Below, piece by piece: positions 1 to 9,172 of a DNA stretch of 64,000 nt; position 1 is the first letter of the stretch, and the number at the start of each line of letters is the position of its first letter. The position numbers and the translations under genes were made by a program. Source of the DNA: Pedobacter kyonggii (GTDB lineage Bacteria; Bacteroidota; Bacteroidia; Sphingobacteriales; Sphingobacteriaceae); NCBI RefSeq assembly GCF_004310665.1, contig NZ_SIXF01000002.1, positions 1 to 64,000 on the forward strand. The letters run 5' to 3'. Under the pieces are notes generated by a model. It made no database searches, was not told where the DNA came from, and saw only the letters and a list, made by a program, of their open reading frames with translations.

Positions 1-1
1 G

Positions 2-220
2 GGTTTGATCAACTATTACGGAAAATTCTATAGCACTAAGTTGAAAGACTTTTTGCGTAGGGTCAACTCAAAGCTGGCCAACTGGGCAATCAGGAAATAC
101 AAAGGGTTAAGGGTTAGTTTGACCAGTGCGATGAAATGGATAAGGCGTTTACATAAACGAAAGCCAAACTTATTTGCACATTGGACATTTGGCTCGAAAC
201 CTACTATGGAGTTACGATAA
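2..220 (+). CDS. Group II intron reverse transcriptase/maturase, C-terminal end (partial)
   Basis: The frame is open from the left window edge, so only the last 72 or so residues are seen. The segment INYYGKF followed by a basic stretch rich in Trp, Lys and Arg (WAIRKYKGL, WIRRLHKRKPNLFAHW) is characteristic of the C-terminal maturase (GIIM) domain of bacterial group II intron proteins. The polymerase domain lies outside the window. Intron domains V and VI follow the stop codon directly, as expected for an intron whose protein is encoded in domain IV. The protein helps the intron RNA fold and splice and primes reverse transcription during retrohoming. The family call is confident; whether the whole intron is intact cannot be judged. 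Confidence 0.85.
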   Translation, partial: GLINYYGKFYSTKLKDFLRRVNSKLANWAIRKYKGLRVSLTSAMKWIRRLHKRKPNLFAHWTFGSKPTMELR

Positions 221-223
221 TAA

Positions 224-296
224 GAGCCGTATGATGGGAGACCATCACGTACGGTTCTGTGAGAATCTCAGGTTGAAACACCTGGGTTTACTTGAT
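224..296 (+). ncRNA. Group II intron domains V and VI (intron 3' end)
   Basis: Positions 224-257 form the domain V hairpin: GAGCCGTAT pairs with ACGTACGGTTC around an internal bulge, and the strand opens with the AGC-type catalytic triad. Positions about 266-290 form a smaller domain VI hairpin (CAGGT with ACCTG) that would carry the branch-point adenosine. The 3' splice site is most likely at about 296, after TTGAT, but its exact base is inferred. It directly follows the maturase stop codon. Confidence 0.8.
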
Positions 297-320
297 AAAC
301 AGATTAAAAATATATAAGCA

Positions 321-353
321 AAGCGGGCTGATCATTGATCGGACCGCTTTTTT
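321..353 (+). terminator. Rho-independent terminator downstream of the intron
   Basis: AGCGGGCTGATCA pairs with TGATCGGACCGCT (a few G-U or mismatched positions in a 13-bp stem, very short loop) and is followed by a run of six to seven T. It would stop transcripts running rightward out of the interrupted host gene or intron. Confidence 0.7.
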
Positions 354-400
354 AGTTTGGAGTTTTCAGTTTGGAGTTCTGGGCGTGCGGTCGTTATGAA

Positions 401-499
401 TCGTAATTGCGAGAAGGCTTTTTCAGCCGACGAAGCAATCTTTATAGCAGGGATCGTTAGCATGAAAGGTTGCTTCGTCGTTCCTTCTCGCAATGACGA
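401..499. repeat. Palindromic dispersed (REP-like) repeat
   Basis: The left arm 401-417 and the right arm 483-499 are inverted copies matching at 16 of 17 positions, built on ATTGCGAGAAGG. An inner pair (CGACGAAGCAATC at 428-440 and its near-complement at 468-480) extends the stem. Units of the type GTCATTGCGAG...GAAGCAATC are common intergenic repeats in Sphingobacteriaceae and relatives. A 65-codon frame across it is a by-product of the palindrome. Confidence 0.65.
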
Positions 500-691
500 T
501 CACCGCAATAAATTATCCCTCAGGATGACAATTTATAAACAAAATCCCATATAGCTTTTTACAATCTGCGGAAATCTGCTGATTTGCGGGAACCCTTTTT
601 ATACTCCCGCTGATTTAAGATGATAAATGCAGAATCCAGTTGGCAGTCTACAATTAACCAATTTAAACAGTTAACCGATTAACCCACATTA

Positions 692-949
692 TTAAATAAT
701 ATTCCATGTAATTTTTCCCTTTATAATGTAAAGTGCCTGTATACTTTTTTTACGGATTACGGTATCGCCTTTAAAATTTGGATTTGAAGAACGGAGGATT
801 AGTTTGGTATTATCAGCGTGCTGGAAAATTAGTTTTATGGTACGTAAACTGTTACTATCTTCATCCGTCATCACCACATAAGCTTCGCCCCACTTTAGAA
901 TTTCGTAATTGGTAATTTCTTTTATGGCTATAATTTGCGGTTCGTCATT
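692..949 (-). pseudogene. Remnant of an S24/LexA-like peptidase (phage-type repressor C-terminus)
   Basis: Reading leftward from about 949 the frame gives IIAIKEITNYEILKWGEAYV, then VVMTDED, LRTIKLI, KLILRSSNPNF and ALYIIKGKI before a stop. This order (GEAYVV, a conserved Lys in the RTIK segment, LRS-NP, ALY-KG) is the C-terminal half of S24-type peptidase domains found on phage-like repressors. The DNA-binding half and the Ser-bearing strand are missing; the upstream DNA turns into repeat-like sequence. I read it as the truncated tail of a dead gene. The family assignment rests on motif recognition only. Confidence 0.5.
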
Positions 950-1690
950 CCCAACTTGATTGGGGATCGTTATGCAAGCGCTTTAAGATTAGCTTCGCTG
1001 AGCACTGCGTGGTTCCCGCCTGCGCCTTTCGCATGGACACATCTTTTGGTTTGGGTTTTTATGCGTTTTGCTAACCAACTTTAATAAAGCAAAGGTTTTG
1101 CCGAAGAACGTCGTCAATCCCAAGCGGCGGAGAAATCAAAAAAACAGTGCACAAAAGAAAAAATAGCACTACCAAACCTTAAACGCAGTGGTTTTGTGTT
1201 CATAAACACTGCTTCAAAATGTGTTACGAAAATTGAACACAAACCCCGAAGGGCTCAATCAGCCCAAAGAAAACACAAACAAAAACTGATTAAACGAAGT
1301 GCCGCTGTTTTTTTGATGTGCTTGGATTGTGCTGAGCCGCCTTGCTGGATTGACAAAGCGCTTTGGGTACTTTGGCGCTCTAAAGTACCATGCCCCGCGG
1401 CAAAGAGCGAAAAAAATGACATTTGTGCCTTCTTAAGGAATCAAGGCCAGTTAATAGCAGGAAAGATGCTGAAATAAATTTACTTCGTAGCTTTCCGCTG
1501 TGCTACAGGTCAGCAGGACGATCGCCTTACGCAAAGAAACTAAAAACAAATCTAGATTAAAAAGATGTGTCCATACAATAGGCCTGCGCCGGAAAGACGA
1601 CCACTCTATTGGAGTCTGTCATTGATAGAGATTAATTCATGGGATGAATCAATATAAAAACGTTTTTAAATGCTTTAAAGCACATGCAGG
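950..1690. repeat. Non-coding stretch with a 541-bp segment bounded by inverted repeats
   Basis: ATGGACACATCTTTT at 1033-1047 recurs as a perfect inverted 15-bp copy at 1560-1574, and the flanking CGCCTGCGCC/GGCCTGCGCC stretches extend the similarity imperfectly. The interior holds no convincing gene: the 93-codon frame at 1196-1477 is basic, Cys-rich and low in complexity, and reads like decayed or repeat DNA. It could be a non-autonomous element or an old intergenic repeat. The rest of the stretch shows nothing recognisable. Confidence 0.4.
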
Positions 1691-4600
1691 TTAATCACTG
1701 CTATTGCTCATGAACTCGCTCGGGCTTTTGCCGAAATGTTTTTTAAACGCTGAACTAAAATATTTCCGATCATTAAAACCTACTAAATAAGCAATTTCGG
1801 CAATATTGCCTGAACCTTGCTTAAGTAATTGGGCTGCTCTTTTTATCCGCAATGATTTAATAAAGTCGTTTACCGAAAGGTCGGTCAGTGCCCTTATTTT
1901 TTTGTACAATACAGGTTGGCTCATGCCAATTTCTGATGCCAGGCTAGGTACATCAAAATCAGAATCGGCAATCCGGTCTTCGATAATCTGGATAATTTTA
2001 TTCAAAAAGTTTTGCTCTGTGGTGTTAATCACCATGTTTTTAGGCTCGAGCGTAATTACCTGCGCAAACTTTTGTTTAATGGTTTCTCTGGCGTTTAACA
2101 GGTTCTGGATGTTTAGTTCGAGTATTTTTAGGTTAAAAGGCTTCATGATGTAAGCATCGGCACCGTTTTCGAAACCGTTTACCTGGTGCACATAAGCAGA
2201 TCTTGCCGTTAATAAAACCACAGGGATGTGGCTGGTTCTTTCATCGGTTTTAAGTTTCCGGCATAATTCTAAGCCATCCATTACAGGCATCATTACATCA
2301 CTGATAATTAAATCAGGAATCAGATCTAAAGCACAGTCTAGCCCGGTAGCCCCATTTTCGCGTTCATAAATCTGGTATGAGGGGCTTAAAGCCTGTTTAA
2401 TAAAGGTTCTTACATCTTCGTTATCTTCTACGAGTAAGATGCTGTTTTTTCTTTTTTTCGCCAAGTCATCTGGTAGTGCATCATCTCCCTTAAACTGTTC
2501 GGTTACCTGCGTTGCGCTAAGGTTATAATTTAAGGCATCGTCGTAATAAACATAGTCGGGAATAAAATCGGATGGATTAAAATGTACTTTCCCTATTTTT
2601 AAACTTACTGTGAACACCGTATCGCCAAAGGCCTTGTCGTTTTTAGGTACGCTTTCGAAACTGATCTGTCCATGGTGCAGTTCTACAATGCTTTTAGAGA
2701 ACGATAAGCCCAAACCCGTACCAATAGTTGTAGTGGCATTGGCCTGATAAAAACTGGTGAATAAACTGGCCTGGTTTTCTAAAGGAATACCCTTACCGTT
2801 ATCGCAGATCTTTATGTTAACCAATTGTTTTTCTGTTTCTATTTTTAGGCTAATTTTTCCGTTTGCAGGTGTAAACTTAAAGGCATTGGAAAGCAGGTTG
2901 AAGAGTACTTTTTCCATTTGAACTTTATCAAAATAAAGCTCAATTTCTGCTTGTGCGGTTTCAAACCGGTAATCGATGTTTTTAGAAATGGCCATGTTCT
3001 GAAAAGCCAGAAATATTTCCCTGCAGAATTTTACCACATCGCCAGGACTTACATGTAGTGCCATTTTTCCGCTTTCGGCCTTTCTAAAATCGAGCAGTTC
3101 GGTCACCAGGTTCATTAAACGGTCGGCGTTATTTTTTATGGGTTGCAGATCCCGGTGCAGGGCAGGATCATCTTTTGCGTTTTCGATCAATTTATCCAAC
3201 GGGCCAACAATGAGGCTTAAGGGTGTGCGGATTTCGTGAGAAATATTGGTGAAAAACTCAAGCTTGTGCTCGTTAATCTCTTTTTCTTTTTTAAGTACAG
3301 CTTTTATTAATAAATAGCGTATAAATACAAAAGAAATAGCTGCAAAAACGAAGAAATAAAACAGATAGGCCCACCAGGTTCTGTAAAAAGGTGGATTCAC
3401 TGTAATGCTGATCTTGCGTATATTGGCGCTCGGAACGCCATCATTATTAACTCCTCTAACCATAAAAGTGTAGTTGCCCGGAGGAAGGTTGGTATAAGCA
3501 GCCGAGGGGATATCTACATCGTTCCAGTTTTTTTCGAAACCGTCTAATTTATAGGCATAACGGTTCTTTTCTGGTTTAATAAAGTTTAAAAGCGCAAAAT
3601 TTAAACTAAATGTATTCTGGTGGTTCGAAAAAACGAGTTTATCTTTTAGGCCAATGTTCTGATCGAGCAGTCCGTCTTCAGCATTGATTTTTACCGCCTT
3701 GTTATCGACTTTTAAATCTGTTATTACAAGTGTTGCTGCCTTGTTATTGGTTTGTATGCGGTTGGGGTAAAAGCTTATAAAACCGTTGTATCCGCCAAAG
3801 AACATTTCGCCATTGGCACTTTTAAAAAAGGCATTGGCATTAAATTCGTTGCCGGGAAGCCCATCTGCAATGGTATAGTTTTTAAAAGTTTTATTCTTTC
3901 TGTTAAACATCGATAGGCCGTTGGCCGTACTTACCCAAAGGTTGCCTTTGTCATCTTCCAAAACACCAAGAACATTATCGTTTGGCAAACCATTTTTCAC
4001 GGTATAGCTAATTACCTTATTGGTTTTTTGATCATAGCGGATGAGGCCGTTGTTATAAGTGCAGATATAGACCTCTTTATTCGTTGTTTCTGTAATGCCG
4101 TTTACATAATAATTTAATGGTCTTTTGGTTTTGGTATCGCACAAGGTGTAAAACTCTTTTTTATCAATATCGTAGATGCAAAGGCCGCTTGTGGTTCCGA
4201 AGTAAACGCGATCGGTAACCATTAAAGCTTTAACTACTGCCGATTTGGATAAAGTGTTCGGCAGATTGAAGTCGTAAAATCTTGTTTTCTCAGGGTTGGT
4301 GATCTTAATGCCATTGCGTTGGGTGGCTACATATAGGCGGTGGTTCAGGTCTTCAGCTACTGCCGTAACCTCATCGGGCACATCTTCGGGATGCCTGCTG
4401 AAATTGAAACTGTTAAATGTGCGGGTTTTGCTGTTGTAAACATTAAGTCCGCCCGAATGTGTGCCTATCCAAAGTTTGCCAGTCTCATCCAATATTATTT
4501 TTTTGATCAGGTTCGATTTTATGGAATTGCTGCGGCCATCATTTTTAAAGGCCGTGAAATTATTTGTCGATCTGTTAAAGTAATTTAGTCCGCCTCCTTC

Positions 4601-5740
4601 AGTACCGATCCAAATATTTTTATTTTCATCTTCAGCAAAAGCACTTACCACATTGTTATTGATACTTGAAGTATTTTTGTTTGTGCTGTAAATGTTAAAT
4701 GCCGTTGTATATGGATAGTTAATGTTAATGCCTCCGAAATAAGTACCTACCCAAATAGAACCATTCTGATCTTTGTACAGTCGGTGTACCGAATTCTGGC
4801 TCAGGCTTTTTTTATTGTCGGGGTCGTACTGCAGGTTTACACATTTGAAATTCTGGGTGTTCATTACACTAATCCCATCCAGGGTGCCAATCCAAAGCTT
4901 GCCTGCATCATCTAAAACCATGGTACGGATGGTGTTGTTTACAAGCGAATTCTTTTGAGCATCTGAGTGCTTAAAGTTTTTAAAAGTTTTTGTAGCAGGA
5001 AAGAAGAGGTTTAAACCATTATCCTGCGTACTTACCCAAAGATTGTTTTGGGCATCTTCAATTATCCCGGTAATATAATTTTCGCTGATATCGCCCGGTT
5101 TACCCTGGTTCTTGAAAACGGTTGTTTGGTAAGATCCATTTTTTAAGGTCATCTTTACTAAACCAGCAGATGTTCCGATCCAGATATTTCCTTCATGATC
5201 CTGTTTTACAGTTCTGATGTTACGGTATATTGCATCCTTAAAAAAAACTTTAATCTTCGAAGGTTCTCCATTAACGAGAAGATTTAATCCGTTTAGGGTG
5301 CCGATCCAGATGTTTCCTTTTTTATCTTCTGTAATAGAGTTGATAATATTGTTGCTAAGCCCTTTTGGACTGGCCGTAATGCGTTCGAAATTATCTGTTT
5401 TTTCGTTATACTTATTTAAACCTATATCGGTGCCCGCCCATAAATTTTGATGCGAATCGGATAAAAGACTCACAACATAATTACGCGATATGGAAAGGGA
5501 ATCGGTATTTGAATATTGATAAACTTTAATGTTATAACCATCATACCGGTTTAGGCCATTACGGGTGCCAAACCACATAAATCCTTTTTTATCCTGGCAG
5601 ATAGCCAATACAGAAGTTTGCGATAAACCTTGTTCTACCCCAAGGTGATCGAACTGAATGGGTTGTTGGCATCTGACTGTTGTTACAGATCCTAAAAACA
5701 GGGTTGCGCAAAGCAAATATTTCAGGAAAGCTGTAGGCAT
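1691..5740 (-). CDS. Hybrid two-component system sensor/regulator of the polysaccharide locus
   Basis: This is a one-protein sensor kinase and transcription factor that would detect an oligosaccharide in the periplasm and switch on the neighbouring SusC operon. From the ATG at 5740 (the frame extends 10 codons to a TTG, but the ATG sits just before a signal peptide) it has about 1349 residues. In order: signal peptide; some fourteen propeller repeats of the type ..GNLWVST.NGL; a Y_Y_Y domain; one membrane helix near residue 800; a phospho-acceptor motif ISHEIRTPL near 833; an ATPase domain with NLLSNAFKF, DNGKGIP and GTGLGLSFSK; a receiver domain with phospho-Asp in IISDVMMPVMDG; and a C-terminal AraC-type helix-turn-helix. 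All catalytic motifs look intact. It is divergent from the SusC operon, with paired direct repeats between them. Confidence 0.95.
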   Translation of the reverse strand: MPTAFLKYLLCATLFLGSVTTVRCQQPIQFDHLGVEQGLSQTSVLAICQDKKGFMWFGTRNGLNRYDGYNIKVYQYSNTDSLSISRNYVVSLLSDSHQNLWAGTDIGLNKYNEKTDNFERITASPKGLSNNIINSITEDKKGNIWIGTLNGLNLLVNGEPSKIKVFFKDAIYRNIRTVKQDHEGNIWIGTSAGLVKMTLKNGSYQTTVFKNQGKPGDISENYITGIIEDAQNNLWVSTQDNGLNLFFPATKTFKNFKHSDAQKNSLVNNTIRTMVLDDAGKLWIGTLDGISVMNTQNFKCVNLQYDPDNKKSLSQNSVHRLYKDQNGSIWVGTYFGGININYPYTTAFNIYSTNKNTSSINNNVVSAFAEDENKNIWIGTEGGGLNYFNRSTNNFTAFKNDGRSNSIKSNLIKKIILDETGKLWIGTHSGGLNVYNSKTRTFNSFNFSRHPEDVPDEVTAVAEDLNHRLYVATQRNGIKITNPEKTRFYDFNLPNTLSKSAVVKALMVTDRVYFGTTSGLCIYDIDKKEFYTLCDTKTKRPLNYYVNGITETTNKEVYICTYNNGLIRYDQKTNKVISYTVKNGLPNDNVLGVLEDDKGNLWVSTANGLSMFNRKNKTFKNYTIADGLPGNEFNANAFFKSANGEMFFGGYNGFISFYPNRIQTNNKAATLVITDLKVDNKAVKINAEDGLLDQNIGLKDKLVFSNHQNTFSLNFALLNFIKPEKNRYAYKLDGFEKNWNDVDIPSAAYTNLPPGNYTFMVRGVNNDGVPSANIRKISITVNPPFYRTWWAYLFYFFVFAAISFVFIRYLLIKAVLKKEKEINEHKLEFFTNISHEIRTPLSLIVGPLDKLIENAKDDPALHRDLQPIKNNADRLMNLVTELLDFRKAESGKMALHVSPGDVVKFCREIFLAFQNMAISKNIDYRFETAQAEIELYFDKVQMEKVLFNLLSNAFKFTPANGKISLKIETEKQLVNIKICDNGKGIPLENQASLFTSFYQANATTTIGTGLGLSFSKSIVELHHGQISFESVPKNDKAFGDTVFTVSLKIGKVHFNPSDFIPDYVYYDDALNYNLSATQVTEQFKGDDALPDDLAKKRKNSILLVEDNEDVRTFIKQALSPSYQIYERENGATGLDCALDLIPDLIISDVMMPVMDGLELCRKLKTDERTSHIPVVLLTARSAYVHQVNGFENGADAYIMKPFNLKILELNIQNLLNARETIKQKFAQVITLEPKNMVINTTEQNFLNKIIQIIEDRIADSDFDVPSLASEIGMSQPVLYKKIRALTDLSVNDFIKSLRIKRAAQLLKQGSGNIAEIAYLVGFNDRKYFSSAFKKHFGKSPSEFMSNSSD

Positions 5741-5805
5741 GGGATAATTGGTTATAGTGGTTATTGGCAATCTAAATTATGGTTTAAAAGCATTTTTGCC
5801 AAATA

Positions 5806-5843
5806 TTTAGAAAATTACCCCTAAATGTTTAGAAAATTACCCC
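5806..5843. promoter_or_regulatory. Tandem direct repeats, likely regulator binding site
   Basis: TTTAGAAAATTACCCC occurs twice, at 5806-5821 and 5828-5843, a spacing of 22 bp or about two helical turns. The pair lies between the divergent regulator and SusC genes, about 100 bp upstream of the SusC start. AraC-type output domains of hybrid regulators bind direct repeats, so this is a good candidate operator for the locus. The repeats are seen directly; the binding protein is inferred. Confidence 0.6.
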
Positions 5844-5944
5844 CCTTAAAAAGATACTAAGCCATAAGTTTGTTCAATAGGTAGCGGTTTTTAAAATGCC
5901 TTATCTGATAACAAACAACTAATAACCAATTAAACCAAATAATT

Positions 5945-8900
5945 ATGAGTAAACTCTACATCAAAGGGAGAACGTGCATGCCCATGCAGGTATATCTTTT
6001 TCCTAAGCTTTTATTATTACTCACCATCTTATTGCTCACCAGTTTAAATGTTTTTGCCCAGAGTAAAATCATTATTGGCGTAGTTACTGATGAAAGTAAA
6101 CAAACTGTTCCTGGTGTATCTGTTTCAGTGAAAGGGAGTAAAATAACTACGCAAACAGACGCTGATGGTAGATTTAAAATTCAGGCCCTGGCAACAGATC
6201 AATTGGTATTTAACTATGTAGGCTATGCTTCACAATCTGTGAATGTAGGTGCACGCACAACGGTTAATGTGGTATTGAAATCTTCTATCACCGGATTAAG
6301 TGATGTAGTCGTAGTAGGTTATGGAACCACTAAAAGAGCAGATCTTACAGGTGCTGTTGGATCGGTAAATATGAAAGACCTAGAACAGGCGCCAGTTAAA
6401 TCATTCGATCAGGCTTTGGCCGGACGTGTAGCAGGCGTACAGGTATCTACCAGTGATGGCCAACCTGGCGCAACAGCAAACATTGTAATCCGTGGTGCCG
6501 GATCGATCTCTCAAGATAACGCTCCACTTTACGTGATCGATGGCTTTCCATCAGAGGATGCCAATGCGAATTCCATCAACCCATCTGATATTGAAAGCAT
6601 AGATGTATTAAAGGATGCTTCGGCAACTGCAATTTACGGTGCACGTGGATCGAACGGTGTGGTATTGATTACCACTAAGAGAGGTAAGGCAGGTAAACCA
6701 CAACTGAGCTACAATGCCTATTACGGTGCCCAAAAATCGCCCGATAAAATTCCGGTGATGAACGCTTTCGAGTTTGTGAAATATGTTAAAGAACTGAATT
6801 CGGTTTTTGCCGATTCTGTATATTTAAAAAATGGTGTTACCATAAATGATTATCAGAATGTATCAAGCCTGGATATGCAGGATTATGTTTTTCAGAACGG
6901 GCAGAACCAGAACCATGATATTGCCTTAAGAGGTGGAAACGATAAAACAACCTACTCCATTTCCGGTAACTACAACAACCAGAAGGGGATTGTAAAATTT
7001 AGTGGCTTTAAACGTTACCAAGGTCGTTTTGTGCTCGATCAGACGATTACCGATAAATTAAAAGCTGGGGTAAACGTAAATTACGCCTACAGCGAAACTT
7101 TTGGAACACCGATCTCTGCAACCAATTTTTATGCATCTTCGGTATTGTTGTATTCGGTTTGGGGGTACCGCCCGGCTGCTGCGCTTTCGGGGAGAGATCA
7201 GAATACGGACCTGCTTGATTCGTTTTACGACCCTACCAACGAACTGGCAAATAACCAGGATTACCGCGTAAACCCCTTAATTAGTTTAGAAAACCAAAAA
7301 ACCATGTATAAAGCCACTACTATGGTAGCCAATGGTTATGCTGAATATGCTTTTACGCCAAAATTAAAACTCAGAGTAGCTGCAGGGATTACCAATGCAA
7401 ATACTGAAACGAATATTTTTAATAGCTCTTTAACCCAATCGGGCAGTAAATGGAATGCTTCAGGGCCAAACGGAACTTACGCTACCAGTCCGGCTTTTAA
7501 CTGGTTAAATGATAATACCTTAACGTATAAAAATACTTTCAATAAAAACCATCACCTAACCGTTTTGGCTGGTTACGCTGCACAGCGGAGTAAAAGTTCT
7601 TACCGGTCGATTTACGCTTCACAGATTACCAACGAAAGCCTTGGTATCGATGCATTGGATTTAGTACCAGCAGCGAACACGGTTGTAAACTCACGAAGTT
7701 CGGTTTGGACACTACAATCTTTCCTGGGCAGGTTGAATTATGATTTTAAAGGCAAATACTTGTTAACGGCCAGTTTCAGGGCAGATGGATCGTCGAAATT
7801 TGCGCCTGGCAAGCGTTGGGGTTATTTCCCTTCGGCATCTGCCGGATGGCGTTTCAGCCAGGAATCTTTCTTAAAGGATGCAACCTGGTTATCTGATGGT
7901 AAACTGCGTATCGGTTATGGCGAATCTGGAAATAACAGGGTAGGTGATTTTGCTTATTTGCCACAGTTAAACTTGGGCAATACACAATATTGGTATTCGT
8001 TTAATGGCAAACCGGTGGCCATTGGTTCGGTGATTACCGCCGCAGGGAATTACGATTTGCAATGGGAAACCAATACACAAACCAATATTGGTTTAGATCT
8101 GAGCTTTTTTAAAAACCGTTTGGGCTTAACCGCTGATATTTATAAAAGGGTAACCAACGATTTATTGCTGAATGCCCAGTTACCTTACGCAAGCGGTGTA
8201 CAGAGTGGAACCGGATTTAAAAACATAGGAAGTTTAGAAAACCGCGGTTTAGAGATTACCTTGAACAGTACGAATATCCAGACCAAAAATTTCCGCTGGA
8301 CGAGTAACTTCAATATCAGCTTTAACAAAAACAAAATTTTAGAATTAACCGAAGGACAAAACTCGCTGCTTGCCGGTGCTGGAACGTTTTTTAATACCAC
8401 CTACACCAGTTTATCGCCATATATCTCTGTAAAAGGCCGTTCGGTTGGGGAGATGTACGGGCTGATTTTTGATGGCGTTTATCAGTATAGCGATTTCGAT
8501 AAAATGCCAAATGGTTCATTTTTGCTTAAACCAAATGTTACCACCAATGGTTCTACCAGGGCATCGATACAGCCAGGTGATATCAAATACAAAGATTTAA
8601 ATGGCGATTTGGTGGTCAACAATAACGATTATACCATTATCGGTCGTGGTTTGCCGATTCATACCGGCGGTTTTAGCAATAATTTCAGCTATAAAAACTG
8701 GGATTTAGGGGTTTTCTTACAATGGTCGTACGGCAACAATATCATCAATGCCAACCGTTATGTTTTTGAAGGCGGTATCGTAACCAATCCAAACCTGAAC
8801 CAGTATGCTTCCTTCCAAAACCGTTGGACACCAACTAATCAAAACAATGATGTGTTTAGAGCCGGTGGAATGGCTGCGGCAAATTACTCATCACGCGTAG

Positions 8901-9151
8901 TAGAAGATGGATCTTACCTGCGTTTGAAAACCGTTCAGCTGGGTTATAATTTCTCTAATAAAATCCTCAAGAGCATCGGCATGTCGAAACTACGCTTAAA
9001 TGCGTCGGCCCAAAACCTGTTAACACTTACCGGTTACTCTGGGCTGGATCCGGAGGCATCGTCGAGGCCGAGCAACCTAACCCCCGGGTTTGATTATGGA
9101 ACCTATCCGCAATCTTTCACGGTAACCTTTGGTTTAAACGCAACATTTTAA
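5945..9151 (+). CDS. SusC/RagA-type TonB-dependent outer membrane transporter
   Basis: 1068 residues, the usual size. It has an N-terminal signal peptide ending near NVFAQ, a carboxypeptidase-regulatory-like domain (VVTDESKQTVPGVSVSVKG), the SusC signature VVVVGYGTTKRADLTGAVG, a plug domain (APLYVIDGFP, SINPSDIESIDVLKDASA, IYGARGSNGVVLITTK) and a long beta-barrel ending in an aromatic residue (GLNATF). It forms the outer-membrane pore through which SusD-captured oligosaccharides enter, powered by TonB. It is the first gene of the degradation operon and is followed after 21 bp by SusD. No N-terminal extension for an anti-sigma factor is visible, which fits control by the hybrid regulator instead. 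The translation could also begin at a Met 11 or 13 codons downstream. Confidence 0.95.
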   Translation: MSKLYIKGRTCMPMQVYLFPKLLLLLTILLLTSLNVFAQSKIIIGVVTDESKQTVPGVSVSVKGSKITTQTDADGRFKIQALATDQLVFNYVGYASQSVNVGARTTVNVVLKSSITGLSDVVVVGYGTTKRADLTGAVGSVNMKDLEQAPVKSFDQALAGRVAGVQVSTSDGQPGATANIVIRGAGSISQDNAPLYVIDGFPSEDANANSINPSDIESIDVLKDASATAIYGARGSNGVVLITTKRGKAGKPQLSYNAYYGAQKSPDKIPVMNAFEFVKYVKELNSVFADSVYLKNGVTINDYQNVSSLDMQDYVFQNGQNQNHDIALRGGNDKTTYSISGNYNNQKGIVKFSGFKRYQGRFVLDQTITDKLKAGVNVNYAYSETFGTPISATNFYASSVLLYSVWGYRPAAALSGRDQNTDLLDSFYDPTNELANNQDYRVNPLISLENQKTMYKATTMVANGYAEYAFTPKLKLRVAAGITNANTETNIFNSSLTQSGSKWNASGPNGTYATSPAFNWLNDNTLTYKNTFNKNHHLTVLAGYAAQRSKSSYRSIYASQITNESLGIDALDLVPAANTVVNSRSSVWTLQSFLGRLNYDFKGKYLLTASFRADGSSKFAPGKRWGYFPSASAGWRFSQESFLKDATWLSDGKLRIGYGESGNNRVGDFAYLPQLNLGNTQYWYSFNGKPVAIGSVITAAGNYDLQWETNTQTNIGLDLSFFKNRLGLTADIYKRVTNDLLLNAQLPYASGVQSGTGFKNIGSLENRGLEITLNSTNIQTKNFRWTSNFNISFNKNKILELTEGQNSLLAGAGTFFNTTYTSLSPYISVKGRSVGEMYGLIFDGVYQYSDFDKMPNGSFLLKPNVTTNGSTRASIQPGDIKYKDLNGDLVVNNNDYTIIGRGLPIHTGGFSNNFSYKNWDLGVFLQWSYGNNIINANRYVFEGGIVTNPNLNQYASFQNRWTPTNQNNDVFRAGGMAAANYSSRVVEDGSYLRLKTVQLGYNFSNKILKSIGMSKLRLNASAQNLLTLTGYSGLDPEASSRPSNLTPGFDYGTYPQSFTVTFGLNATF

Positions 9152-9172
9152 TCACCATTAAAAGATAAGATA

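Noticed and set aside
357-554. 65-codon plus-strand frame
   Set aside because: It lies across the palindromic repeat at 401-499; its residues follow from the repeat and show no domain.
1196-1477. 93-codon plus-strand frame
   Set aside because: Basic, Cys-rich and low in complexity, inside the segment bounded by inverted repeats; no domain and no start context.
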